In this document: piece after piece, positions 52,666 through 62,231 of the stretch
Layout: every line of letters begins with the position of its first letter
Numbering within the stretch: position 1 is the stretch's first letter
Translations under genes and position numbers: made by a program
Assembly: GCF_027625935.1 (NCBI RefSeq)
Contig: NZ_CP115300.1
Coordinates: 806,001-870,000 of the forward strand
Reading direction: 5' to 3'
From: Streptomyces camelliae
GTDB lineage: Bacteria; Actinomycetota; Actinomycetes; Streptomycetales; Streptomycetaceae
DNA: 64,000 nt
Notes under the pieces: model-generated
The model's input: the letters and a program-made list of their open reading frames with translations, nothing else
What the model was told of the DNA's origin: nothing
The model's database searches: none

Positions 52666-54312
52666 ATGGCCGTGCCAGAGGCGACGTCCGGTCCGAAGAC
52701 CCACAAACCCGGACTGCGGCGCGAGATCGGGTTCATCGGGCTGATCTGGGCCTCGGAGGGCTCGATCATCGGATCCGGCTGGTTGTTCGGCGCACAGGGG
52801 GCGCTGGCGGCGGCCGGACCGGCGGCGATCATCTCCTGGGCCATCGGCGGTGTCGCCATCCTGATCCTGGCACTGGTCCACGCGGAGCTGGGCGGCATGT
52901 ATCCGGTGGCGGGCGGCACCGCCCGCTTCCCGCACTACGCCTTCGGCGGCGCCGCCGGGGCCTCCTTCGGCTGGTTCTCCTGGCTGCAGGCGGCCACGGT
53001 GGCGCCGATCGAGGTGCTCGCGATGATCACCTACGCCCAGCACTACTCCTGGGCGAGCGGCTGGGAGAAGGTCAAGGCCGGCGAGCACATCCTGACCCCG
53101 CCCGGCATCGCCGTGGCGGTCGGGCTGATGGCCGTCGTCACCGCCGTCAACTTCCTCAGCATCCGGCTGCTGGCCCGCACCAACAGCGCGGCGACCTGGT
53201 GGAAGGTCGGCATCCCGCTGCTCACGATCTTCGTGTTCGCCGTCGCCCAGTTCCACACCGCCAACTTCACCGCGGCCGACGGCTTCAACCCCTACGGGGC
53301 GAAGGGCATCCTGTCCGCCGTCTCCACCAGCGGCATCATCTTCGCGCTGCTGGGCTTCGAGCAGGCCGACCAGCTCGCCGGCGAGAGCGCAAACCCCAAG
53401 CGGGACATTCCGCGCGCGGTGATCGGGTCGATCCTGATCGGCATCCTGATCTACATCCTCCTGCAGGTCACCTTCCTCGCCGCGCTGCCCGCCTCGCAGA
53501 TCGGCAGCCACTGGGCCACCTCCGCGTTCACGGCGCTGAGCGGGCCGTTCGCCCAGGTCGCCACCCTCATCAGCCTGGGCTGGCTGGCCACGGTTCTGTA
53601 TCTGGACGCCGTGGTCTCGCCCGCGGGCACCGGCCTGATCTACATCACCGCCTCCTCCCGGGTCTCCTACGGCCTGAGCCGCAACGGCTATGTGCCCTCC
53701 GCCTTCGAGGCCACCAACCGGCGCGGTGTCCCCTGGGTCGGTCTGATCACCGCGTTCGTGGTCGGCTGCGTCTGCTTCCTGCCGTTCCCCAGCTGGCGCT
53801 CCCTCGTCGGGCTGATCACCAGCGCCAGCGTGCTGATGTACGCCGCCGCGCCGCTGTCCTTCGGGGTGTTCCGCAACCGGCTGCCCGAGGCCCACCGGCC
53901 CTACCGGCTGCCCGGCGGCAGCTGGATGTCGCCGCTCGCCTTCATCGTCGCCAACCTGCTGATCCTGTGGTCGGGGTGGACCACGGACTGGAAGCTCGGC
54001 GTCGCCATCCTCATCGGCTACGTCATCCTGGTCGCCAACCGCGTCTTCAAGATGAACCCGATCACGCCCCAGCTCGACCTGCGCGCCGCACAGTGGCTGC
54101 CGGTCTATCTGGTCGGCATGGGCCTCATCGTCTATCTCAGCGACTTCGGGCCGCTCAAGCACCCCTGGTTCCCGCTGTGGTGGGACATCGGCGTCACCGC
54201 GGTCTTCAGCCTCGTCATCTACTACTGGGCGATGGCGGTGGCCCTGCCCACCGAGCAGATCCAGCGGATGGTCGACCAGGTCGTGGTCCCGGAGGAGGAA
54301 GAGATCCTCTGA
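52666..54312 (+). CDS. APC-family amino acid permease
   Basis: 548 residues with about 12-14 membrane helices. EIGFIGLIWASEGSIIGSGWLFG in helix 1 and GFEQADQLAGESANPKRDIPRAVIGS in helix 6 region are the substrate-binding signatures of the APC superfamily. ATG 52666 is preceded by GAGGGGG; a GTG at 52630 is possible. The substrate is unknown. A perfect intrinsic terminator follows. Confidence 0.88.
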   Translation: MAVPEATSGPKTHKPGLRREIGFIGLIWASEGSIIGSGWLFGAQGALAAAGPAAIISWAIGGVAILILALVHAELGGMYPVAGGTARFPHYAFGGAAGASFGWFSWLQAATVAPIEVLAMITYAQHYSWASGWEKVKAGEHILTPPGIAVAVGLMAVVTAVNFLSIRLLARTNSAATWWKVGIPLLTIFVFAVAQFHTANFTAADGFNPYGAKGILSAVSTSGIIFALLGFEQADQLAGESANPKRDIPRAVIGSILIGILIYILLQVTFLAALPASQIGSHWATSAFTALSGPFAQVATLISLGWLATVLYLDAVVSPAGTGLIYITASSRVSYGLSRNGYVPSAFEATNRRGVPWVGLITAFVVGCVCFLPFPSWRSLVGLITSASVLMYAAAPLSFGVFRNRLPEAHRPYRLPGGSWMSPLAFIVANLLILWSGWTTDWKLGVAILIGYVILVANRVFKMNPITPQLDLRAAQWLPVYLVGMGLIVYLSDFGPLKHPWFPLWWDIGVTAVFSLVIYYWAMAVALPTEQIQRMVDQVVVPEEEEIL

Positions 54313-54330
54313 CCGACCGACACCAGGGAC

Positions 54331-54360
54331 GGACCGGCGCCTCGACGCGCCGGTCCTTTT
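54331..54360 (+). terminator. Intrinsic terminator of the permease gene
   Basis: Stem GGACCGGCGC (54331-54340) with GCGCCGGTCC (54347-54356), loop CTCGAC, followed by TTTTGTG. It lies 18 bp after the stop codon. Confidence 0.92.
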
Positions 54361-54434
54361 GTGTATGTGACATGCCATCAGGCCGGTTCTGACTCCTTTC
54401 GACCGCCGTACGGCTGGTTCTTCCTCGCGTCTCC

Positions 54435-54479
54435 TTGACAGCACGGACGGAAGGGACGAGCTTGCGGGACAACGTTGTC
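54435..54479 (+). promoter_or_regulatory. Promoter and LacI-type operator before the GH92 gene
   Basis: TTGACA (54435-54440) is a perfect -35 box; the -10 at 17 bp (GAGCTT) is weak. The 12-bp palindrome GACAACGTTGTC (54468-54479) lies just downstream, 8 bp before the first ATG. Its central CG symmetry is LacI-like. No LacI gene is in the window. Confidence 0.65.
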
Positions 54480-54487
54480 GAAGGGAC

Positions 54488-57436
54488 ATGGTCACGATGA
54501 CACGATCCACCCGGCTCAGAAGTCACGGCAGAACTCGCCTGTTCGCGGCCCGAGTTCGGCCACCCTTCCGACTCCCGTCCGTCCTGGCCGCCGGCGCCCT
54601 GGTGCTGGGTGTCGCCTCCGCCCCGGCCCACGCGGCGGCGGCCACCGCCAGGCTGGTCACCGACCCCGCCTCTCTCGTGAACCCCTTCATCGGGACCTCG
54701 CACGCCGCGGACGACTTCCCCGGCGCCGACACCCCTTTCGGGATGGTCCAGTGGAGCCCCGACACCCCGCACCGGCCGGACGGCGGCGGCTACGAGTACA
54801 ACGACTCCTCCATCACGGGATTCAGCCTCACCCACATCGCCGGACCGGGCTGCCGGGCCGCCGGTGACATCCCCGTCCTGCCGACCGTCGGCACGGTGGA
54901 CACGCACGCCACGGACAGCTTCTCGCACGCGAAGGAGTCCGCGGCCCCGGGCTCGTACACGGTGGCACTGGACAACGGCGTCACCACGGAGCTGACCGCG
55001 ACACCCCGCAGCGGCATGGCCCGCTTCACCTTCCCGGCCACCAGCCAGGCGAACCTCCTGCTCAAGCTGACGAGCAGCCAGAACGGCGACACCGACTCCG
55101 CGTTCCGCGTGGTGAACGACAAGGAGGTCAGCGGACACGTCACCAGCGGAAACTTCTGCGGCGAGGGCAACTCCTACACCGTCTACTTCGACATGGTGTT
55201 CGACCAGCCGTTCCGGCACAGCGGCACCGCGCTGAGCGCCGCCACGCCCACCACGCCCCGGACCAACGTCCCGTCCAGCACCCCCGAGGCACCCAACAAG
55301 CCCGTGCTGCACGGCGTCGTACCCGGCGCGGCCCGCCCCTTCGCGGCCAAGGCGAGCGGCACCGACGGCTACCTCACGTTCGACACCACCACCCACAGAA
55401 CGATTCAGGCCAAGGTCGGCATCTCGTACGTGTCGGCCGTCGGCGCGGTGGGCAACCGTGCGGCGGAGAACCGCGGCTGGGACTTCGCCAAGGTGCGCGG
55501 CGCGGCGTACGAATCCTGGAAGTCGCTCCTCGGCCGGGTGCGGATCGCGGGCGGGACGGCGCAGCAGCAGACCGTCTTCTACACCGCGCTCTACCACGCG
55601 CTGCTGCATCCGAACGTCATCAGCGACACCGACGGCCGCTATCCCGGCTTCGACGGCAAGCCGCACACCGTCGACAAGGGACACGGCGCCGCCTACGCCA
55701 ACTACTCCGGCTGGGACGTCTACCGCTCCCAGGCCCAGCTCGAAGCGCTGCTCGCCCCGGCCGTCGCCTCCGACACCGCGCAGTCGATGCTCGACGACTA
55801 CCGTCAGACCGGGCTGTTCCCCAAGTGGTCGGAGAACAACGGCGAGAGCTATGTGATGGTCGGCGACCCCGCGGACGAGATCATCGCCGACTACTACGCC
55901 TTCGGGGCCCGGAACTTCGACACCGCCGCCACCCTCAAGGGGCTGATCGCCGAGGCCACCACCGCCAACAACAACCGGCCCGGCCTCACTTACCTGGAGC
56001 AGATCGGCCGGCTGCCCAGCAACGGCAAGTACGCCTGCTGCAACTTCTACGGCCCGGCCTCCACCACGCTGGAGTACAACTCGGCGGACTTCGCCCTGTC
56101 CGCCCTCGCCGGAGCGCTCGGCCACCCCGCCGACCAGCGCCGGTTCGCGGACCGGGCCCAGGACTGGCAGAACCTGTTCGACTACGGCAGCGGGTTCGTC
56201 CAGCCGCGTGACGCCTCGGGCACCTGGACCTCGGGCTTCTCGCCGACCTCGGGCAAGAACTTCGTCGAGGGCGACTCCTGGCAGTACACGCCGATGGTGC
56301 CGTTCAACGTGCACGGGCTGGCCACCGCCATGGGCGGCGACGCGGCCCTGGCCACGTTCCTGGACACGGACCTGTCCTCACTGACCGGCGCCGGCGGCCA
56401 CACCAACCTGGGCAACGAGCCCAGCCTCAACATCCCCTGGGAGTACGACTACATCGGCCTGCCGTACCGGACTCAGGCGGTCGTCCGGCAGGTCCAGGAC
56501 CAGATCTGGACCGACAGCCCGTCGGGCCTCGCCGGCAACGACGACCTGGGCGAGATGAGCTCGTGGTACGTGTGGTCCGCCCTCGGCATGTACCCGGAGA
56601 CCCCCGGCACCGCCGATCTGGCCCTGGGCAGCCCGATGTTCACCCAGGCCGTGATCACCCTGCCGTCCGGCCACACCCTCACGGTCAACGGCGACGGCGC
56701 CGCCGACGACGCCCCGTACGTCCAGTCGGCCACCTGGAACGGCACGGCGTGGAACAAGGCGAACGCGCCCGACGGCGCCCTGACCGGCGGCGGCACCCTC
56801 ACCTACGTCCTCGGCACCTCAGCCAACGCCTCCTGGGCGTCCGACGCCGCCGCGGCGCCGCGCTCCTACCCGGGCTCGCCCGGCTACACCGACGTCGGCA
56901 CGTCCGGCGACACCGCCGCCGCCTCGGCGAACTTCGACGGCGCGGGCTACAGCTACTCGGCGCGCGCCCTGGCCGCCGAAGGCGTCACGCCGGGAGCGAA
57001 GGTCACGGCGGGCGGGGTCCCGTTCACCTGGCCGAAGGTGGCACCCGGCGCGGCGGACAACTACGTGGCGAACGGACAGACGGTGAAGGTCTCCGGGTCC
57101 GGCAGCATCTCCTTCCTGGGCGCCGCCAACAACGGCCCGGCCTCCGGCACCGCGACCGTCACCTACACCGACGGCACCACCCAGTCGGTGCCGCTCGCCC
57201 TCTCCGACTGGACGCTCGGCGGAGGCACCGGCTCGCCGCTCGCGGACAACACGGTCGCGGTGACCACGTCGTACCGCAACCAGGCCGGTACCGCGGCCGA
57301 CTCCACCACCACGTACGTGTTCGCCACCAAGCCGGTGGCGCTGGCCGCCGGCAAGACGGTCAGCGGCGTGCGCCTGCCGTCGGACGTCGCCTCGGGCGGC
57401 CTGCACGTCTTCGCGATCGGCTTCGGCACCGGCTGA
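54488..57436 (+). CDS. Secreted alpha-1,2-mannosidase, GH92
   Basis: 982 residues; an ATG three codons in (54497) may be the real start. A signal peptide is clear to about residue 52 (APAHAAA). GGYEYNDSSITGFSLTHIAGPGC, YSGWDVYRSQ and GNDDLGEMSSWYVWSALGMYP are GH92 signatures, the last holding catalytic-acid and calcium-associated residues. After about 790 residues a beta-rich C-terminal domain (ANFDGAGYSYSARALAAEGVTPG...) likely assists binding. It trims mannose from glycans or mannoproteins outside the cell. A LacI-type operator lies upstream. Confidence 0.92.
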   Translation: MVTMTRSTRLRSHGRTRLFAARVRPPFRLPSVLAAGALVLGVASAPAHAAAATARLVTDPASLVNPFIGTSHAADDFPGADTPFGMVQWSPDTPHRPDGGGYEYNDSSITGFSLTHIAGPGCRAAGDIPVLPTVGTVDTHATDSFSHAKESAAPGSYTVALDNGVTTELTATPRSGMARFTFPATSQANLLLKLTSSQNGDTDSAFRVVNDKEVSGHVTSGNFCGEGNSYTVYFDMVFDQPFRHSGTALSAATPTTPRTNVPSSTPEAPNKPVLHGVVPGAARPFAAKASGTDGYLTFDTTTHRTIQAKVGISYVSAVGAVGNRAAENRGWDFAKVRGAAYESWKSLLGRVRIAGGTAQQQTVFYTALYHALLHPNVISDTDGRYPGFDGKPHTVDKGHGAAYANYSGWDVYRSQAQLEALLAPAVASDTAQSMLDDYRQTGLFPKWSENNGESYVMVGDPADEIIADYYAFGARNFDTAATLKGLIAEATTANNNRPGLTYLEQIGRLPSNGKYACCNFYGPASTTLEYNSADFALSALAGALGHPADQRRFADRAQDWQNLFDYGSGFVQPRDASGTWTSGFSPTSGKNFVEGDSWQYTPMVPFNVHGLATAMGGDAALATFLDTDLSSLTGAGGHTNLGNEPSLNIPWEYDYIGLPYRTQAVVRQVQDQIWTDSPSGLAGNDDLGEMSSWYVWSALGMYPETPGTADLALGSPMFTQAVITLPSGHTLTVNGDGAADDAPYVQSATWNGTAWNKANAPDGALTGGGTLTYVLGTSANASWASDAAAAPRSYPGSPGYTDVGTSGDTAAASANFDGAGYSYSARALAAEGVTPGAKVTAGGVPFTWPKVAPGAADNYVANGQTVKVSGSGSISFLGAANNGPASGTATVTYTDGTTQSVPLALSDWTLGGGTGSPLADNTVAVTTSYRNQAGTAADSTTTYVFATKPVALAAGKTVSGVRLPSDVASGGLHVFAIGFGTG

Positions 57437-57638
57437 CCGCCCTGCGGAACATGCCGCCCGGTGGAGCAATGACCGGGATTCCGGGGCACGGCCCGCCAGG
57501 CTGGACGGCTGTCGAGGTCGTGTGACAGGAGTCCCGGGTGCGAAGACCACGTAGGCCGAACCGTCAGGTGTGCCGTCCCGCCGCGAGGACGGCACACCAC
57601 ACGGCCGGAACCGGTGCCCCGGCGTCCGGGAGTGACGC

Positions 57639-58811
57639 GTGAGCCGGACCGACACCGACCGGGAACCGGACGGCGCCACCGGCCCCCGGACCGGGGTGCC
57701 GGCGCCCCCCGTCTGGATGCGGCTGCTTCCGGCCCTGTTCGTCGCCGCCGTCCTGGCCGTGGAGCCCCTCACTCCGCCGCAGTGGCCGGTGAGCTTCGCA
57801 CTCATCGTGGTCCCCCTCCTGACCGCCTTCGCCTACGGGCCCGTCGCCGTCGCCGGCGCGACGGTGTTCGCCGTGGTCTTCGAGGGGATCCTGGCCGGCA
57901 CCCCGTGCTGCGCGGGCCGGTCCGTCGGCTATCTGTGGGACCGGCACTACGTCGCGTCGTACATCTGTACGACCCTGGTGGGCGCGCTCGGCACGGTCCT
58001 GGCCGCGCACCGGATCCGGCGTGAGCGCACGCTGGCCGACGTGCGGTTCGTGGCCGAGATCGCGCAGCGCGTCCTGCTGCGGCCGGTGCCGCACCGGATC
58101 GGCCATCTGGTGCTGGAGAGCCTGTATCTCTCGGCCGCCGCGGAGGCCCGGATCGGCGGCGACCTCTTCGAGGCCGTCCCCACCGGCTACGGGGTCCGGC
58201 TGCTCATCGGTGACGTGCGCGGCAAGGGGCTGCTCGCGGTCGAGACGGCCGCCGCCCTGCTCGGCGCGTTCCGCGAGGCGGCGTACGAGGAACCCGATCT
58301 GGCCACGCTCGCCGTCCGGCTGGAGACGAGCATGGCCCGCAGGGCGGTGCAGCTGGGCGGGGACGAGACGGCCGAGCGGTTCGTCACCGCGGTGTTCGCC
58401 GAGATCCCGGCCCACGGCGGGCTCCTGCGCATCGTCAACTGCGGCCATCCGCCACCGCTGTGTCTGCGTGCCGGTCAGGTCCGAGAACTGGACAGCGGGC
58501 GGTCGGCACCGCCGCTGAACCTCGGCATGCTGGTCCAGGACCCCTATCACATCGACGTCTACCCGTTCGGGCCCGGCGATCAGCTGCTGCTCTACACGGA
58601 CGGCGTCACGGAGACCCGGGACGCCTCCGGTGCCTTCTACCCCCTGGCCGAGCGGGTCCGTTCCTGGGGCCCGCTCCCGCCCGGGGAGTTGCTCGCCCGC
58701 CTCCACGACGACCTGCTGGCCTACAGCCCCCGGGGTCTGCAGGACGACACCGCCGCGCTCGCGGTGTGTCTGCTGCCCGGCGAACCGTCCACGCCCGCAC
58801 CGCCCGAGTGA
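57639..58811 (+). CDS. Membrane-bound SpoIIE-type PP2C phosphatase
   Basis: 390 residues from GTG with GGGAG upstream. About three membrane helices (LLPALFVAAVLAV, FALIVVPLLTAFAYGP, ICTTLVGALGTVL) precede a PP2C-like SpoIIE domain (about 150-380) with RIGGDLFEAV, IGDVRGKG, NCGHPPPL and YTDGVTE. The aspartates that bind the two metals are present. In Streptomyces such proteins dephosphorylate anti-sigma antagonists in stress and development. No anti-sigma gene is adjacent. Confidence 0.9.
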   Translation: MSRTDTDREPDGATGPRTGVPAPPVWMRLLPALFVAAVLAVEPLTPPQWPVSFALIVVPLLTAFAYGPVAVAGATVFAVVFEGILAGTPCCAGRSVGYLWDRHYVASYICTTLVGALGTVLAAHRIRRERTLADVRFVAEIAQRVLLRPVPHRIGHLVLESLYLSAAAEARIGGDLFEAVPTGYGVRLLIGDVRGKGLLAVETAAALLGAFREAAYEEPDLATLAVRLETSMARRAVQLGGDETAERFVTAVFAEIPAHGGLLRIVNCGHPPPLCLRAGQVRELDSGRSAPPLNLGMLVQDPYHIDVYPFGPGDQLLLYTDGVTETRDASGAFYPLAERVRSWGPLPPGELLARLHDDLLAYSPRGLQDDTAALAVCLLPGEPSTPAPPE

Positions 58812-58814
58812 GGG

Positions 58815-59612
58815 TCAGAAGCGGGTGTGGGCGAACCAGTTGTCGAGGACCGCCGTCCGTCCCGCGATCTCGTAGCCGGGCTCCGTGTACGACCGCCGCC
58901 CGTACAGGAGCAGCAGCAGGTCCGCCGCCCGCCCGCGCACGGCCGCCGTGGCCTCGTCGTCGCCGTGCGGCACCCGGCGGAAGCCGTCCGGGTCCAGGCG
59001 CATCCGCCACTCCTCGCCGGTGTCCGTGCTCGCGAACACGAGGGTCTCCCCGTCACCGCGCAGCTCGGTCACGCCGGGGGCGAAGAGGCCCGCGTAGGGG
59101 AGGTTGACGAGGAACTCGTCGACGCCGTCGGCCGCGAGCACGGGCTCGATGTCCGCCTCCCCGGCCGCCTTCAGGCCGACGGCGTGCTCCGCGTCGACCC
59201 GGTGCACCAGTGTCTCGAAGAGCATCCGGCGGGCCCAGAACCTGGCGTGCTGGTCCTCGCCCCAGGCCCACATCGGCGCCTCGGGGTCGGTCTCCCGCAG
59301 GACGGCCGCGACGGCGGGCTCGCCGGCCGCCACCCACTCGGGATGGTCGCGCTCGTCCTCCGGCAGCCCCAGCTCCACCTCACGGCTGCGCGGCGGCTCC
59401 TGCACCAGCCGGGTCAGCAGCCCGCCGAACCAGCGCTGCAGCCCGCCCACGTGCCGGGTGAGATCGGCCAGCGTCCAGCCGGGGCAGGCGGGTACGGCGC
59501 TCGCGGGGTCGGCGCCCTTGACCGCCTCGGCGTAGCGCAGGGTCTCGTCGGCGATGGCCGCACGGTAGATGTCGTACGGCAGGGGGTGTCCCTGCCCGCT
59601 GGTCGCTGCCAT
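58815..59612 (-). CDS. Mycothiol-dependent maleylpyruvate isomerase-family protein
   Basis: 265 residues. The MDMPI N-terminal domain reads PACPGWTLADLTRHVGGLQRWFGGLL and LFETLVHRVDAEHAVG, with His residues of the DinB-like metal site, and a C-terminal MDMPI_C-like domain (about 170-265). The family transfers or isomerises thiol adducts with mycothiol. Convergent with the membrane phosphatase and 90 bp after the larger SpoIIE protein's stop. Confidence 0.82.
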   Translation of the reverse strand: MAATSGQGHPLPYDIYRAAIADETLRYAEAVKGADPASAVPACPGWTLADLTRHVGGLQRWFGGLLTRLVQEPPRSREVELGLPEDERDHPEWVAAGEPAVAAVLRETDPEAPMWAWGEDQHARFWARRMLFETLVHRVDAEHAVGLKAAGEADIEPVLAADGVDEFLVNLPYAGLFAPGVTELRGDGETLVFASTDTGEEWRMRLDPDGFRRVPHGDDEATAAVRGRAADLLLLLYGRRSYTEPGYEIAGRTAVLDNWFAHTRF

Positions 59613-59702
59613 GGCCGGCGCCGTCCTGTTCTGTCCTCGGGTGCGGATGTCGCGTCGGCGTCAGTCTGTCCGCTGGAGTCCACTCGAAGTCAACTCCGGG
59701 AC

Positions 59703-62168
59703 TCAGGGGATCTCCTGCTCGGCCCAGATGACCTTCCCCTGGTCCGTGTAGCGGGCGCCCCAGCGCAGGGCCAGCTGGGCGACCAGAAAGAGTCCGCGGC
59801 CGCCCTCGTCCGTGATGCGGGCGTGCCTCAGCCGGGGGGCGGTGCTGCTGGCGTCGGAGACCTCGCAGGTCAGGTGGGCGTCGCGGAGGAGCCGTAGCTG
59901 GATGGGCGGTGCGGCGTAGCGGATGGCGTTGGTGACGAGTTCGCTCACGACGAGTTCGGTCGTCAGGACCAGCTCCTCCAGACCCCAGTCCCGTACCTGG
60001 CGGGTGGCGCGGGCGCGCAGCTCGCCGACGGCAGCCGGGTCGGGGGGCACGTCCCAGGAGGCGACGTGGTCGGCGCCGAGGGCGTGGGTGCGGGTGAGCA
60101 GGAGGGCGATGTCGTCGGGCTGGGGCACGGGCACGAGCTGCCGCACGGCGGACGTGCACAGCGCGGCGAGGTCCCCGTCGGTGCGGGCGAGGACCTCGCC
60201 GAGCCGGGCCATCCCGCGCTCCATGTCGTGGCCGGGGCCCGCGACGAGGCCGTCGGTGTAGAGGCCGAGCAGGCTGTTCTCGGCCAGTTCGATCTCGGTG
60301 GCCTCGAACGACATGCCGCCCAGTCCGAGCGGCGGCCCGGCAGGGATCTCCGGGAAGCCGGCCTGTCCGTCGGGCGTGACGACGACGGGCGGCGGATGTC
60401 CGGCACGGGCCAGGGCACACCGCCGGGTGACCGGGTCGTAGACGGCGTAGAGGCAGGTCGCGCCGATGAAGGTGGCCGTGGTGCGGGCGGCCGCGCCGGC
60501 TGCGGTCTCCTCGTCGCTCAGCCGGAGCACCAGGTCGTCGAGGTGGGCGAGCAGTTCGTCCGGGGGCATCTCCATCTCGGCGAGGGTCTGGACCGCCGTA
60601 CGCAGCCGGCCCATGCTGGCCGCCGCGGCGATGCCGTGGCCCACCACGTCGCCGACGACGAGGCCCATGCGTGCGCCGGACAGCGGGATGACGTCGAACC
60701 AGTCGCCGCCGACGCCGCCGCTCGGGTCCGCCGGGAGGTAGGAGGAGGCCACCTCCAGCGCGGTGCCGCCGGTCAGGGCCGGCGGCAGCAGGCTGCGCTG
60801 GAGGGTGACCGCCGCGGTGTGTTCCCGGGTGTAGCGGCGGGCGTTGTCGAGGCACACCGCCGCCCGCGCGACCAGTTCGCGGGCCACGAGGACGTCGTCG
60901 GGTCCGAAGGAGACCTGGTTGAGGGAGCGGGCGAAGGTGGTGAGGCCGAGGACGGTGTTACGGGCCCGCATCGGCACGGCGATGAGCGAGTGCACGCCGT
61001 ACTCGCGGATCTTCGCCGTGCGCAGCGGCTCCTGGGTGGCCCACAGGTCGTCGGAGGGGTCGAGGACCGGGATGAGCAGCGGCTCGCCCTCGATCAGCAG
61101 GTTCGCGTCGTGCGGCGGCGGGACGAAGTCGACCGCGTCGCCGACCTGGGCGACGGCCTCCGGAGCCCCCTCGCGCACCGAGCGCATCGCGGCCCGGCAC
61201 ATCAGGGGCCGGGCGGGCGCGGGGCCGGCGTCGGGCAGCCAGGCTCCGTGGCCCTCGGTGCTGAGCACCGGCTCCAGCAGGTCGACGACGACGAAGTCGG
61301 CGAAGCTGGGGACGGCGAAGTCGGCGAGTTCCTGCGCGGTCGCCCTCACGTCGAGCGTCCGGCCGATGGCGGTGCCGGCCTCGTTGACCAGGGTGAGCAG
61401 CTGGCGGGCGTGCCAGCGCTCGGTGACGTCCTGGACCATGTAACAGACGCCGGTGATGGTGTCGTCGCCGTCGACGAGCGGGAAGAACGAGGTCGAGTAG
61501 GCGTGCCGGCGGTGCGGGTCGGCCCAGCTCCAGCCCTCGTACTCGTAGTCGGTCACCGGCAGTCCCGTGGCGAACACCTTGCGCATCAGCCCTTCCAGTG
61601 CCTCCGCCTGCAGGCCCGGCAGCAGCTCGCTCAGGCGTCGCCCCAGCCGCTCATCACGGGGGACCCCGCCGAAGTGCTCCAGGGTGTCGTTCAGCCAGAC
61701 GTAGCGCAGCTCCCGGTCCATGACGGCCATGCCCACCGGCGAGCGGGTCAGGAACCCGTCGAGGACGGACTGGCCCATGGTCCACCGCCGGTGCTGTTCG
61801 CGCGCCGACACCAGGAAGCACTCGCCGTCGCCGACGCGGAAGGACGCGGACACCCGCAGTTCGACGTCGAGGGCGCGCCCGTCGCGGTGGCTCACGGTGA
61901 TCCGCCCGCTCCAGCCGCTTCCGGCGCGGCAGCGCCCCACGATGCCGGCGAGCCGCGCGGGGTCCTCCGGCATGGCCAGCAGGCGCCTGGCGGAGCCGCC
62001 GACGACCTCCTGTTCCTGGTAGCCGAGCAGTGCCGTGGCGCCCCGGGTCCAGCCGATCACCATGCCGTGCGCCGAGATCACCGCGGCCGCGTCGGTGGAC
62101 GCGTCGAAGGGATCACCCGGCCCCATGGACGGGGATTCGGCGTTGCTCTCTGGGGCTCTGTCCATCAT
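59703..62168 (-). CDS. PAS-PAS-GAF-SpoIIE-HATPase signalling protein
   Basis: 821 residues. ATG 62168 is preceded by GAGGGG at good spacing; a GTG two codons earlier is possible. Domains: PAS (about 22-115), PAS (about 130-235, with RSPVGMAVMDRELRYVWLN), GAF (about 250-435), SpoIIE PP2C (about 460-680, with GGVGGDWFDVIPL, VGDVVGHG, RAGHPPPVV and GLYTDGLV), and a serine-kinase-type HATPase (about 700-821, with ELVTNAIRYAAPP and DEGGRGLFLVAQL). It combines a phosphatase and an anti-sigma-like kinase in one chain, typical of Streptomyces stress signalling. Confidence 0.92.
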   Translation of the reverse strand: MMDRAPESNAESPSMGPGDPFDASTDAAAVISAHGMVIGWTRGATALLGYQEQEVVGGSARRLLAMPEDPARLAGIVGRCRAGSGWSGRITVSHRDGRALDVELRVSASFRVGDGECFLVSAREQHRRWTMGQSVLDGFLTRSPVGMAVMDRELRYVWLNDTLEHFGGVPRDERLGRRLSELLPGLQAEALEGLMRKVFATGLPVTDYEYEGWSWADPHRRHAYSTSFFPLVDGDDTITGVCYMVQDVTERWHARQLLTLVNEAGTAIGRTLDVRATAQELADFAVPSFADFVVVDLLEPVLSTEGHGAWLPDAGPAPARPLMCRAAMRSVREGAPEAVAQVGDAVDFVPPPHDANLLIEGEPLLIPVLDPSDDLWATQEPLRTAKIREYGVHSLIAVPMRARNTVLGLTTFARSLNQVSFGPDDVLVARELVARAAVCLDNARRYTREHTAAVTLQRSLLPPALTGGTALEVASSYLPADPSGGVGGDWFDVIPLSGARMGLVVGDVVGHGIAAAASMGRLRTAVQTLAEMEMPPDELLAHLDDLVLRLSDEETAAGAAARTTATFIGATCLYAVYDPVTRRCALARAGHPPPVVVTPDGQAGFPEIPAGPPLGLGGMSFEATEIELAENSLLGLYTDGLVAGPGHDMERGMARLGEVLARTDGDLAALCTSAVRQLVPVPQPDDIALLLTRTHALGADHVASWDVPPDPAAVGELRARATRQVRDWGLEELVLTTELVVSELVTNAIRYAAPPIQLRLLRDAHLTCEVSDASSTAPRLRHARITDEGGRGLFLVAQLALRWGARYTDQGKVIWAEQEIP

Positions 62169-62231
62169 TTTCACCCCTCACACCACTATGGTCCTGTTTG
62201 CCGTCGGGCGTGCAGGCAAACAGGGAGTGGT

